A stretch of 64,000 bases of DNA from Flavobacteriales bacterium. GTDB taxonomy: Bacteria; Bacteroidota; Bacteroidia; Flavobacteriales_G; Salibacteraceae. Positions 52,332 to 60,602 of this stretch are shown here, one piece after another (position 1 is the first letter of the stretch; every line of letters starts with the position of its first letter). The stretch lies in the NCBI GenBank assembly GCA_003499525.1, contig DNTB01000086.1:39832-103831 (forward strand). The letters run 5' to 3'. Below the pieces are notes generated by a model that worked only from the letters and a program-made list of their open reading frames with translations, was not told the DNA's origin and made no database searches. The position numbers and the translations under genes were made by a program.

Positions 52332-53450
52332 TTACTGCGAGGCTCCTTCCATACTGACGACCTGATACAAACTCTCGCCATCCTGTAATACAGGTTGAAA
52401 ATAGGTTGCATTGTATTTCACATACACCTGTCCATCAATTTCTTCCTGTTCGGCACCATCGGGAATATTTTTAACGATAGCTCCATCGGGAGCATCAATG
52501 ACCATAAAGCCATCATCAACCTTTTCATAAAAGATGCCGCCAAAATAGTAGTAGGTAATGTCATTGAGAACCACTTCTTCATCGTCATCCGGTAATTCAA
52601 CTACGGTAATGTTTGTGGGCGGTGGAACCGATTCATAGCCTTCGTTAACTTCTATATAGTACACGCCCTGATCGTAGTAGTATGGCTGACTGTTGTAGGA
52701 GATCACGACTGCAGTAACGGCCATTGTTGTTATGAAAAATCCGAATGGGTGCCAATAAGCTCCATAAGAATAGGGCCGGTATGGATGATAGTAATACGGG
52801 TGATACCCTCGGTATCCGTTGTAATAACGGTTATAACTATTTCGATTTACCTGAACATTGCGATTCACGTTTACATTGACATCACCGCGACTATTGTCAA
52901 TATTTATATCTCCACGATTATTGGAGCCAATATTCCGGTCTCCCGTATTGATGTCGTTTTTCTTGTTTTCGATATTGGCCTTGCGGTCGCCAGAGCCATC
53001 ACCTTTTTTATTTGCCAGATCTCCTTTGCGATCTCCTGAAGCATTTCCTTTTTTGTCCTGCATATTGCCCGCTCGATCTCCAGATGCATTCCCTCTTTTG
53101 TCATTCGCGTTGGCCTTTCGGTCACCTGAGCCTACGTTGGCTTTTCGGTTTCCCGAACTTGTGTTGGCTTTCCGGTCGCTTTTGGCCGGACGACTCGTTG
53201 ACCGGTCCGAGTGCGATGCAGACTTATTGGGTCGGCTTTGTTGAGGGCGGCTTTGAGGTCTCGACTGTGCGGTAGATGGTCGATTGGCCGAGCGCTGAGC
53301 TCCACCATTCATGGAACGGTTTGATGCTGGCCGAGCGCCTCCTCTGGAACCTCCGCCACCTCTTCCGTGACTCATTCTTTGAGCCATAATATCTGTTGAA
53401 ATAAAAAGTAGGGCAACGAGCCCAAATTTTAAGAGTATCGTGATTCTCAT
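52332..53450 (-). CDS. Secreted DUF6515-type protein with Ser/Arg/Asn-rich repeats
   Basis: A 372-residue secreted protein (signal peptide to 'IMAQ'). Residues 25-205 are low-complexity and basic: degenerate repeats of about 13 residues built on 'SGDRKAN..NKKGNA' followed by N/D/V repeats 'NNRGDINIDNSRGDVNVNVNRN'-like (outlined). Then a Tyr/His/Pro-rich stretch, one hydrophobic segment ('FFITTMAVTAVVISY', ~240-255), and a C-terminal region with three 'YYYxxGxxY' / 'VYVKYNATYFQPVL' motifs, matching the DUF6515 domain as I recall it. Likely an envelope structural protein. Its start overlaps the DUF2092 gene stop by 4 bp. Confidence 0.8.
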   Translation of the reverse strand: MRITILLKFGLVALLFISTDIMAQRMSHGRGGGGSRGGARPASNRSMNGGAQRSANRPSTAQSRPQSRPQQSRPNKSASHSDRSTSRPAKSDRKANTSSGNRKANVGSGDRKANANDKRGNASGDRAGNMQDKKGNASGDRKGDLANKKGDGSGDRKANIENKKNDINTGDRNIGSNNRGDINIDNSRGDVNVNVNRNVQVNRNSYNRYYNGYRGYHPYYYHPYRPYSYGAYWHPFGFFITTMAVTAVVISYNSQPYYYDQGVYYIEVNEGYESVPPPTNITVVELPDDDEEVVLNDITYYYFGGIFYEKVDDGFMVIDAPDGAIVKNIPDGAEQEEIDGQVYVKYNATYFQPVLQDGESLYQVVSMEGASQ

Positions 53451-54175
53451 GATTCCATTTTTTTGAGGAGGTTTAATTGCTGTGCCCCTTCCGGGATGTC
53501 GAATCGAAAAAGTTCGGGTCTGAACTTAGGGTTTGTTTTCCAATGGCTAAAGTTCGCCTCATAATAGATTGAATTATCTGCCCGATTTACGATTTCTAAT
53601 TTCAAAGGCAATCCGGTTTCCCCGTCGATATCGATCACCACAAAATCTTGGTCTCCTTTTGCGAGTATGGAAATGACGTTCTGATCTTGTTCATTTTCCA
53701 GAAGAACGATGGTATCGTGATCAGCCATCAAATCATCCGTAAACGTTGGATAGAATATGTCGGCCCCCGGAAATTCCACATCATAGGCATGATGGGCTCT
53801 ATCCATCATTTCATGAATATTTCCAGCAACAGAAATAGTATCGAAAGTCTTTTGGTCGTAGCGAAATACTGCGAGCTGATTGCCATCATACCAATAACCC
53901 TTTCTGCCATTTGGAGAATTCGTGTACACGAATAATTTGTCGGGCGCTTCAACGTAGAGCTGACTTGAGCGCTCACGAACCGTCATTTTACCGTCGTTTA
54001 TTTGATTGGAAGAGGCCTCCAGGGTAAAACTGCAGGATTCCAGTTCGCCAATGACTTCGCACATTCGATCCAGTGTAGCAATGGCTTTGGTGTCATAAAC
54101 CTCTTGTTGATCAAAATTGCAGGAGTATAAACCACTAAAAAAAGCGAAAGACGCTATTCCCCAAAATACTTTCAT
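53447..54175 (-). CDS. DUF2092 lipoprotein (LolA/LppX-like fold)
   Basis: A 242-residue lipoprotein (lipobox 'GLYSC', Cys19). The mature part matches DUF2092: 'ALATLDRMCEVIGELESCSFTLEAS'-like start (here 'ATLDRMCEVIGELESCSFTLEA'), 'APDKLFVYTNSPNGRKGYWYDGNQLAVFRYDQKTFD' and 'VIDIDGETGLPLKLEIVNR' (key residues only). The family has an open beta-barrel resembling LolA and may carry lipids or chaperone lipoproteins. It overlaps the DUF6515 gene by 4 bp, so the two are one unit. Confidence 0.88.
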   Translation of the reverse strand: MKVFWGIASFAFFSGLYSCNFDQQEVYDTKAIATLDRMCEVIGELESCSFTLEASSNQINDGKMTVRERSSQLYVEAPDKLFVYTNSPNGRKGYWYDGNQLAVFRYDQKTFDTISVAGNIHEMMDRAHHAYDVEFPGADIFYPTFTDDLMADHDTIVLLENEQDQNVISILAKGDQDFVVIDIDGETGLPLKLEIVNRADNSIYYEANFSHWKTNPKFRPELFRFDIPEGAQQLNLLKKMES

Positions 54176-54318
54176 CGCTTAAAGTTTTGACGAAAGTAAC
54201 ATAGATTTAGATTAGCCTGTATTTACCCGTTAGGTTCCCTAAACAACTGCTCTCATTCAGCTTATTTCCTGCCCTGTTGGACTAAAGTATTGACCGGAAA
54301 AGAACCAGCTCTTTCACT

Positions 54319-54948
54319 TTAAACTGCAACGAAAAGATCGCTCAACTCTTTCCTGACTTTTGGCAATGCTGCTGTTGTGTCCTCGTCACTTCGATATCCC
54401 ATAGTTACCACCACCGCAGCTTTTAGGTTTTGAGCTGAAAGGCCAAGAATTTCGTCATATTGGTCGGCACTAAATCCTTCCATCGGGCAGCTATCAATGC
54501 CCAGTTCTGCGCAGGCTATCATCAATCCACCCAGGGCGATGTAGGTCTGCTTCTCCGTCCAGTTTTGAAAAGCCTCAACGGGTTGATTAGAAAGACTTTG
54601 ATTGACGAATTCTGCGTATTTCTGAGCATTTTCAGATGGCAAGCTCTGAACTTTGGCTTTTCTAGTAGAGAATGCAATTACATCTGCAGGGTTGTGTGAT
54701 TGGTAGCTGCAGAACACCCATAATTGGGATGCATCTGTAACCTGCGATTGACCCCATGATGCCTCTTTGAGCTTAGCTCTCAATTCAGGATTTTCAATTT
54801 CAAGGACTTTAAACATTTGCAACCCATAGGAAGTAGGGGCAAGGTTTACCGATTTTCTCAATATTTCTAAGTCCTGAGCAGAAATCTTCCGGTTAGGGTT
54901 GAATTTTTTGGTGGCGTAGCGCCATTTTAGTGCTTCTATTGTTTTCAT
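54319..54948 (-). CDS. NAD(P)H-dependent nitroreductase family flavoprotein
   Basis: A 209-residue FMN-dependent nitroreductase of the NfsB type: 'YATKKFNPNRKIS' (phosphate-binding Arg/Lys region near residue 11), 'APTSYGLQMFKVLEIENPELR' (FMN stacking), and 'GLMIACAELGIDSCPMEGF' near residue 150, the classic second FMN loop. Reduces nitro compounds or quinones; physiological substrate not evident. It follows the pirin gene by 3 bp and is clearly co-transcribed. Confidence 0.93.
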   Translation of the reverse strand: MKTIEALKWRYATKKFNPNRKISAQDLEILRKSVNLAPTSYGLQMFKVLEIENPELRAKLKEASWGQSQVTDASQLWVFCSYQSHNPADVIAFSTRKAKVQSLPSENAQKYAEFVNQSLSNQPVEAFQNWTEKQTYIALGGLMIACAELGIDSCPMEGFSADQYDEILGLSAQNLKAAVVVTMGYRSDEDTTAALPKVRKELSDLFVAV

Positions 54949-54951
54949 TTT

Positions 54952-55830
54952 TTATACTGTCATTGGTATTTCCATTAATAAAACCTTAGCTCCGGCCTTA
55001 GCGTTTATGTTGAAAGTTGGAGTAATAGAGATGCCTATTCCGTCCCGGCGATCGAGATGAGTGCCGTCTATTTCCACACGACCTTCAATAACAAATGCAT
55101 ACACGCCATTTCCGTCTTTCTTTAATCGGTATTCCTCAGAAGTCTCTTGGTCATATTCTCCCATGTGAAACCAGGAATCCTGATGTATCCATACACCGGC
55201 GTCATCAGCATTGGGGGAGAGTACCTGATACAACTCGTTTTTTCGGGCAACATCGTCTAACGGTATCTGATCATATCGAGGTGTGACGTTTTTTTCACGC
55301 GGAAAGACCCAAATCTGCAAAAACTTGCCGGGCTCTTCTTTGCTCGCATTGTACTCACTATGAAAAATTCCAGTTCCCGCACTCATGACTTGAATTTCTC
55401 CTGATCGGATGACTGATGTGTTTCCCATGCTGTCTTTGTGTTCCAGAGTTCCTTCCAACGGAATAGAAATGATTTCCATGTTATCATGCGGGTGGGTGCC
55501 GAAACCTGTGCCCGGAGCTATTTCATCATCGTTCAATACCCTAAGTACTCCAAAATGAACCCGCTCAGGGTTATAATAATTAGCAAAACTGAAAGTATGG
55601 TGGGAGTTCAGCCATCCATGGTTGGCATGTCCTCTTGTTGTTGCTCGGTGAATCACTTTATTCATAATCTGTTCCTCCTTATTTGGTAAATGATTAAATC
55701 CTATGGGTTTCATCAGTTTATCGTAGTCTGACTCTTTCAACCTGACGGTTTTCGCTCGAATCATAGTCGGTGCCGTTGCCATCGCCAGACCTCCGACAAC
55801 ACCCTTTTTGATAAAATCTTTACGGTTCAT
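54952..55830 (-). CDS. Pirin family protein with N-terminal export-like signal
   Basis: A 292-residue pirin (YhaK/YhhW type, cupin metal site in 'GFGTHPHDNMEII' and 'GTGIFHSEYN': two His, then His and Glu). The N-terminal ~55 residues resemble a Tat-type leader ('MNRKDFIKKGVVGGLAMATAPTMIRA') but with Arg-Lys instead of Arg-Arg, then 'IGFNHLPNKEEQ'. The core pirin starts with 'MNKVIHRATTRGHANHGWL' at an ATG (55665) that has a perfect AAGGAGG Shine-Dalgarno 8 bp upstream, giving a normal 237-residue pirin. Which start is used is open. Pirins act as quercetinases or redox-linked regulators. Operon with the nitroreductase. Confidence 0.85.
   Translation of the reverse strand: MNRKDFIKKGVVGGLAMATAPTMIRAKTVRLKESDYDKLMKPIGFNHLPNKEEQIMNKVIHRATTRGHANHGWLNSHHTFSFANYYNPERVHFGVLRVLNDDEIAPGTGFGTHPHDNMEIISIPLEGTLEHKDSMGNTSVIRSGEIQVMSAGTGIFHSEYNASKEEPGKFLQIWVFPREKNVTPRYDQIPLDDVARKNELYQVLSPNADDAGVWIHQDSWFHMGEYDQETSEEYRLKKDGNGVYAFVIEGRVEIDGTHLDRRDGIGISITPTFNINAKAGAKVLLMEIPMTV
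55674..55680 (-). promoter_or_regulatory. Strong internal Shine-Dalgarno in the pirin gene
   Basis: AAGGAGG on the minus strand, 8 bp before the ATG at 55665, where canonical pirin homology begins. Rare in this window, where genes mostly lack Shine-Dalgarno sequences, so it may allow a cytoplasmic short form. Confidence 0.55.
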
Positions 55831-56114
55831 CATTGATTTATTTGAACACAAAGGTCAACATAGCTCAGTCCCAAAAGGTTCTAAATTTCAGTCGGATGAT
55901 TATAAAAATCAGACCTCAACCCATGAATATGGGTACTCAAGATAAAATGACTGTACCTAACGAACCGAACCCAAAACGCAGGACACTATTTTGTTTTTTG
56001 ATCAATTTTTTTTTTTTGAATGCTCACTAATCCAAATACTTCATAAAATATGGTGTGTGAGTGGCGGAAGGGAAAAGCCTGCAAGAGTACCACTAATTAA
56101 ATATTTTTTATATC

Positions 56115-57059
56115 ATGCTTAATATTCGCAGATTATTGACGTTAACCATCGGACTTACCTTTACAGTTGTGAGTTGTAAAAAAGAACAAATCGCAGAGAT
56201 TCCTAAAGACGAAAGCGCATTTAAAACCACCGAGATCATGAGTTTTGATGATGACGTTGCAACACAAAAGGTCAAGACCTTTTTAAACCGTGTGAATCAC
56301 TCAGGTGCAGCATTTAAGAGCGCAGATCAGGTTGATCTAAATGAAGCTTCATGGACGCTGGAGGCAGCCTCAAATTACCTCAATACAGATTGGGATCAGG
56401 CTCAACATGAAATGAAAAAAACTACGACAATCACCATTCCCGTAGAATGGGAAGATGAGGTGCCGTATGTTAACCTAAATGATCTTGCCACCGAACATTT
56501 GGCTGTTGAAAGTTGGATTCAGAGCACCGAACTGCAGGAGCAGCTGAATACGAGAATTATCAATGCAGTGATAGAAAGCTATGACCAAAACGATGCCGAC
56601 ATTAGAATTGAAATAGTAATTGGACAGAATAGTGGAGGTTCAAGTGGAAATCAGGGTTGGCCAACTGCGAATACCTATTGGTTGACAGCGATTGATTTAA
56701 TTGAGGATGAAATTAACAATGCTTCAGGAACAATATGGCTGAGCAATATAGTGTTATTAGATGATGCCTATACTACGCCTTGGTGGACTTGGGACGATTA
56801 TCAGTGTAACGATTGTCTTTGGAGTTCTTACCAAAACTATATGGTACCTTCGGATTTCTCCAAGTACTATCAGGGCGTGCGTGATTTAGGCCAGAGAGTT
56901 GTATTCAAGTATGATTCTATAAACGCACCCTATCCACCTGCTTCTTTCGGATTATCTATGCAGTCTGTGGATTTGAATGGAGATGATGTTGCTGGACAAC
57001 CGTTCTTTTACTTTATGGTTTTAGATGATATAGTTGCGGGCCGTCCAATAGCTTTTTAG
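56115..57059 (+). CDS. Lipoprotein of unknown function
   Basis: A 314-residue lipoprotein (lipobox 'TVVSC', Cys21, then 'KKEQ'). Mature region is acidic and Asn/Asp-rich with Trp-rich motifs 'TPWWTWDDYQCNDCLWSSYQNYMVP' around residue 225 (key W-W-T-W and C-x-x-C) and 'QGWPTANTYWLTAIDLIEDEINNASG' near 180. The C-x2-C could bind a metal or form a disulfide. No family recognised. It ends 1 bp before the start of the T9SS-substrate gene, so the two form an operon. Confidence 0.75.
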   Translation: MLNIRRLLTLTIGLTFTVVSCKKEQIAEIPKDESAFKTTEIMSFDDDVATQKVKTFLNRVNHSGAAFKSADQVDLNEASWTLEAASNYLNTDWDQAQHEMKKTTTITIPVEWEDEVPYVNLNDLATEHLAVESWIQSTELQEQLNTRIINAVIESYDQNDADIRIEIVIGQNSGGSSGNQGWPTANTYWLTAIDLIEDEINNASGTIWLSNIVLLDDAYTTPWWTWDDYQCNDCLWSSYQNYMVPSDFSKYYQGVRDLGQRVVFKYDSINAPYPPASFGLSMQSVDLNGDDVAGQPFFYFMVLDDIVAGRPIAF

Positions 57060-57060
57060 T

Positions 57061-58614
57061 ATGAGAATAAGACTCTTTGTAGCAATAACCCAGCTATTCG
57101 CAGTTTGTACTATTTCCGGGCAGGATTCATTGGAATATTTATACGGAGACAAACAGTTCATTACAAGTTGCGATGAACTCAAGCAGGTCAGTGCTGATGA
57201 ATTCGTATTCGTTTTCTACAAAAGTTTAATTAATCCAAATAACTACTATGACAGTGTTTTATTAGGAGGAACAATAATATCCTACCGATATAATCGAGCG
57301 AATGGGTCTCTGGAATATATCGAGGAATTCAATCCTCGAGATACCGGAAATACCCCAATCTATTCTGCCAGCAATTCTTCACGTTTAGCGATGCCCATTA
57401 AGATTCAAAAAGAGTTGAATGGAAGTTTTAGTTATGACTATTATATAAGTGATTTAGATTTTTCTGCGCCCTTAAAGGTATCACTTGAATTAGACGCCAT
57501 TCAGTTGAGTTTTCCCAATGAGCTGTTGGATTTATCTTATTCTCTGGTTAGCTCTGACGGGAATATTTTTTTAAATGGTTTTATTGGGCATTATTTGAGT
57601 CAACGGTCATTTGTAGCAAAATTCGATCAAACCGGAGACCTTTTGGCCTGGGATACCATTAATGGTTTTTTAAACAGAGGATTCTACGAATATGGGAATG
57701 GAAAAATTGCTCTTTATTCACCAAAACAGGGACAACTATTGGTTTATGATTCGAGTTTAACCCTTGATACCACACTAAGCGATGTGGGTATATACAACAC
57801 CTTCGGGAATGTATCAAAATCGGTATCAAATCAAGATCGACACATTTATTTTGGTAACAGGTTGTTGTTTTCAGGTGTTCAGGAGTATTTTATCAATTCA
57901 CAATTAGATAAGGATCAATGGGAGACCATCTCATATCTGGATATGAACTCGTTTCAATTTGATACAATCATAAATATTGAATTGCCCAATGGCTTGAATG
58001 ACGGGATTGAATCCTTCACAACAGTAGATACATTGGGGCAATTCATATATGCGAGCAATACATTGGCCGAGAATCAAATTTGTTTCTTTTACGGGAACTA
58101 TGGAGGTTCTTTTAATTGCAGCAATTATGTGAGTTTGCACAAGCTTGATACTAATGGAGTGCTCTATTGGTCCAAGTATTACGGGGGTGATGTTGGATAC
58201 TTTTCCAATATTGTAGAAGCCACATCTGATTCAGGCGTGATATTGGTTGTGGATCGATACGATCCGAGTGTGGATGCCTCTGAAAATCAGTACTACATCA
58301 AGCTCGATAAGGATGGAAATCAGGAAGCGGATTTTTTCCCAAACATGGATTCGTTGCTGATGACCACCGGATTTGACCATCCAGATATTGATCAGGATTT
58401 TTCCATCTTCCCAAATCCATTTACCGATAACCTCTTCATAGAATTGGATGATTTTAGTGGAAGGGCTTCGTATGTTATTATCGATGTTTTGGGTAAGATG
58501 GTGGATTCCAATACTCTGACGAAGCCAACTGCTCAGATTGACCTAAGTCACCTACAATCCGGAGTTTACATCCTCGGTATCGGGTCAACGTGGAAGCGAA
58601 TAGTAAAGGAGTAA
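57061..58614 (+). CDS. Secreted protein with T9SS type A C-terminal sorting domain
   Basis: A 517-residue precursor with signal peptide (to 'CTISGQ') and a C-terminal type IX secretion sorting domain: 'DFSIFPNPFTDNLFIELD', 'YVIIDVLGKMVDSNTL', 'IDLSHLQSGVYILGI', 'KRIVKE' (key F-P-N-P-x-x-D-x-L, D-x-x-G, L-x-x-G-x-Y). The middle (residues 25-430) reads like a beta-propeller of the kind that reports text-like repeats ('KFDQTGDLLAWDTI', 'IKLDKDGNQEADFF', 'HKLDTNGVLYWSKYYGG'). It would cross the outer membrane by T9SS and be attached to the surface or released. Cargo function unknown. Confidence 0.9.
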   Translation: MRIRLFVAITQLFAVCTISGQDSLEYLYGDKQFITSCDELKQVSADEFVFVFYKSLINPNNYYDSVLLGGTIISYRYNRANGSLEYIEEFNPRDTGNTPIYSASNSSRLAMPIKIQKELNGSFSYDYYISDLDFSAPLKVSLELDAIQLSFPNELLDLSYSLVSSDGNIFLNGFIGHYLSQRSFVAKFDQTGDLLAWDTINGFLNRGFYEYGNGKIALYSPKQGQLLVYDSSLTLDTTLSDVGIYNTFGNVSKSVSNQDRHIYFGNRLLFSGVQEYFINSQLDKDQWETISYLDMNSFQFDTIINIELPNGLNDGIESFTTVDTLGQFIYASNTLAENQICFFYGNYGGSFNCSNYVSLHKLDTNGVLYWSKYYGGDVGYFSNIVEATSDSGVILVVDRYDPSVDASENQYYIKLDKDGNQEADFFPNMDSLLMTTGFDHPDIDQDFSIFPNPFTDNLFIELDDFSGRASYVIIDVLGKMVDSNTLTKPTAQIDLSHLQSGVYILGIGSTWKRIVKE

Positions 58615-58679
58615 CTATTGCAGCTATTCGCTGTTTCGCGGAGGGCATTGCTTAGGTTTTGGAGTGCTTCGTTTTTCAT

Positions 58680-59234
58680 TCATCGTTTAATTAGCTTATT
58701 CAAAATCCCACTAAATTGAATTTTTTCATTCAAGTTAAGTGGTTCTGAAAACCTACTGAATATTTCATCAATTTTCGGTTTAATTGTCCTCAATTCCGCT
58801 GCTCCCTTTTTCGTTATCTTGATTCTTTTCGCTCTTCTATCTTCCTTGTCTGGGAACTCCTCTATAAAATTGTTTCTCAAAAGACGCCTGATGATTTCTA
58901 TTCCGGTTGGAGCCTCAAGGTTATGTATTTCCACTATCTCCATTTTTCTAAAGCTTTCCTGATAGTCTAAGTGCAGCAGGAAGCTGTATTCATCGATTGA
59001 TGAAACACTTGATTTTGAAAAAATACTTTTAGTCTGTTTTTTCAATTCTTTATTCAAGAACATTAATTTAAACGCTAAAAGCAATTCCTCATGGGCTGCA
59101 TCTGCGGACGACTCAATAGCAGAAAAAAGGTGGTTATTGAGCCAAATCGTAAAGTCTTCTATTTTCATTGAAGAGTGATCTTCTTGATAAGCTTCTACAA
59201 GCTTTATAATCCTTTTGAGTAATGAATAGTCCAT
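58680..59234 (-). CDS. MarR-family transcriptional regulator
   Basis: A 184-residue winged-helix regulator, longer than usual by an N-terminal helical part (residues 1-65). Recognition region 'LEAPTGIEIIRRLLRNNFIEEFPDKEDRRAKRIKITKKGAAEL' (key D-x-x-D-R-R-x-x-x-I-x-x-T-x-x-G wing of MarR). It is divergent to an antibiotic-biosynthesis-monooxygenase gene with a promoter on each side and a GTTCA-N4-TGAAC palindrome between, so it most likely represses itself and the neighbour. Ligand unknown. Confidence 0.85.
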   Translation of the reverse strand: MDYSLLKRIIKLVEAYQEDHSSMKIEDFTIWLNNHLFSAIESSADAAHEELLLAFKLMFLNKELKKQTKSIFSKSSVSSIDEYSFLLHLDYQESFRKMEIVEIHNLEAPTGIEIIRRLLRNNFIEEFPDKEDRRAKRIKITKKGAAELRTIKPKIDEIFSRFSEPLNLNEKIQFSGILNKLIKR

Positions 59235-59246
59235 GGCATCAATTAA

Positions 59247-59260
59247 GTTCAGTATTGAAC
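59247..59260. promoter_or_regulatory. Palindromic operator between marR and the monooxygenase gene
   Basis: GTTCA-GTAT-TGAAC is a perfect 14-bp palindrome that extends weakly to AATT arms. It touches the marR -7 box (59260-59267), so binding would block marR transcription. An outer 8-bp inverted repeat CATGGCAT/ATGCCATG (59232-59239 and 59275-59282) brackets it. Confidence 0.6.
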
Positions 59261-59267
59261 AAAATTA
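59260..59267 (-). promoter_or_regulatory. -7 promoter box of marR
   Basis: TAATTTTG on the minus strand, exact TAnnTTTG match, 26 bp above the marR start. Confidence 0.6.
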
Positions 59268-59299
59268 GTTTATTATGCCATGTAAATGAATAAATATCG

Positions 59300-59307
59300 T
59301 ACATTTG
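59300..59307 (+). promoter_or_regulatory. -7 promoter box of the monooxygenase gene
   Basis: TACATTTG, exact TAnnTTTG match, 33 bp above the ATG at 59340. Confidence 0.6.
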
Positions 59308-59339
59308 GCTCATAAACATTATAAATAATTAAAACAACA

Positions 59340-59669
59340 ATGATTATGAATAATCCAACGTACTCTTTTGTATCTGTATCAACTGCCAAACCGGGAAAGC
59401 TCGAAGATTTGATCCGTATAGCGAAAGCGCCAACAATTAAAATGGATGAAAAGTCCGACGGTCTTCTAGCATATCAGGTAAGTGTTGATAGAGAGCGCAA
59501 TACGGTAGTCGTTTGGTCAACTTTTGATAAAAAAGAGACCCTTTATGATTTTCTAGAAACGAAAGAGGGAAAAGATGACCATGGCGAAAATGAAGATATG
59601 GAAAGCATAATTGAAACTTTTAAAATGTACGACCTTCAACCATTAAGTCAAAGACTCCTACCGAAATAG
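59340..59669 (+). CDS. Antibiotic biosynthesis monooxygenase (ABM) domain protein
   Basis: A 109-residue single ABM (dimeric alpha-beta barrel) protein: 'YSFVSVSTAKPGKLEDLIRI', 'SDGLLAYQVSVDRERNTVVVWSTFDKKETLYDF' (key residues). Such proteins oxidise quinols or act as heme/quinone-related enzymes without cofactor. Start could be 59340 or the second Met at 59346. It is controlled, by context, by the divergent MarR regulator and ends in a clear terminator. Confidence 0.85.
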   Translation: MIMNNPTYSFVSVSTAKPGKLEDLIRIAKAPTIKMDEKSDGLLAYQVSVDRERNTVVVWSTFDKKETLYDFLETKEGKDDHGENEDMESIIETFKMYDLQPLSQRLLPK

Positions 59670-59685
59670 TAATGCCATTTTAAGA

Positions 59686-59720
59686 AGCACTTGTTCGTTT
59701 TTGTTCAAGTGCTCTTTTTT
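59686..59720 (+). terminator. Intrinsic terminator after the ABM gene
   Basis: 8-bp stem AGCACTTG/CAAGTGCT with 12-nt loop, then CTTTTTT. Confidence 0.88.
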
Positions 59721-59732
59721 AATGAGGCACAA

Positions 59733-60602
59733 CTACGAAATATACCTGTTTCTGAATGCTCCCGGTGTGATACCCGTGCACTTTTTGAAGAAAGAATTAA
59801 AGTGTGCGGGTTCTTCAAACCCCAGTTCGTAACTGATCTCTTTAGCGGTCAGGTTGGTGAAGATGAGCATGCGTTCTGCAGCAACCGTTAGACGAGATTG
59901 GATGTATTCCTTGGCTGTCTTTCCAATAAGCGATTTAACGGTTCGGTTCAGATAGTCCGACGTTATGTTCAAGTGGTTGGCATAGCTCGAGGTCTTATGC
60001 CATTTACTGTAGTTTTCGTCTACAAGATGCTTGAAATTTTGCAATAGTTTATTGCCAGCTTCCTGAGCCTGCGTATTGAGCGGAAGGGTGCAGACCTGAT
60101 TACATTTAATCAGAAAAAGTTTGAGCAATGCGCTCATTGCATCCTGTTTGAAGGGATCATCAGACCGCTCGAGGGTATGAAGCTGTTCCAGGTAGTAGTT
60201 CAGCTCGCTCATAACGGACTCATTCGGCTCTAGTGGCGGACTTTCGCCATAGTCGCGGAACAAGTTGATGTTCTCGATAAAGCGAAGCGGAATGCCATTT
60301 AAAATGAGGAAATCAGCCGAAAAAACCATGGAGAACCCTTCTGATCTTGATTTTTCTATGACCTGATGCACTTGTCCCGGTCCGATGAAGAATACCTGAC
60401 CTCCTGATAGGAGATAGGTCTTGAAATCGATAATATGTTCACCGGTAGCTTTATTTACCAATAAAACCGTGTAGTAACCGTGTCGATGCGGGACGTCTGT
60501 TTCACCTTTTCTTCGGTCATAAATATGTTCCATTCGAGAAACGCTCAGGTTTCGGAATTTCTCATTTTTGGCAAAATGAGTACAGGTTTTAATCGAACTC
60601 AT
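59733..60602 (-). CDS. AraC-family regulator, last gene of a coiled-coil operon
   Basis: A 289-residue AraC-type activator. N-terminal cupin ('RKGETDVPHRHGYYTVLLV', 'GQVFFIGPGQVHQV') with His residues that could sense a ligand; C-terminal double HTH: 'KTSSYANHLNITSDYLNRTVKSLIGKTAKEYI' and 'LTAKEISYELGFEEPAHFNSFFKKCTGITPGAFR' (key residues). Its ATG overlaps the stop of the preceding coiled-coil gene (ATGA), so it is the third gene of an operon whose first two products are membrane coiled-coil proteins. Confidence 0.9.
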   Translation of the reverse strand: MSSIKTCTHFAKNEKFRNLSVSRMEHIYDRRKGETDVPHRHGYYTVLLVNKATGEHIIDFKTYLLSGGQVFFIGPGQVHQVIEKSRSEGFSMVFSADFLILNGIPLRFIENINLFRDYGESPPLEPNESVMSELNYYLEQLHTLERSDDPFKQDAMSALLKLFLIKCNQVCTLPLNTQAQEAGNKLLQNFKHLVDENYSKWHKTSSYANHLNITSDYLNRTVKSLIGKTAKEYIQSRLTVAAERMLIFTNLTAKEISYELGFEEPAHFNSFFKKCTGITPGAFRNRYIS

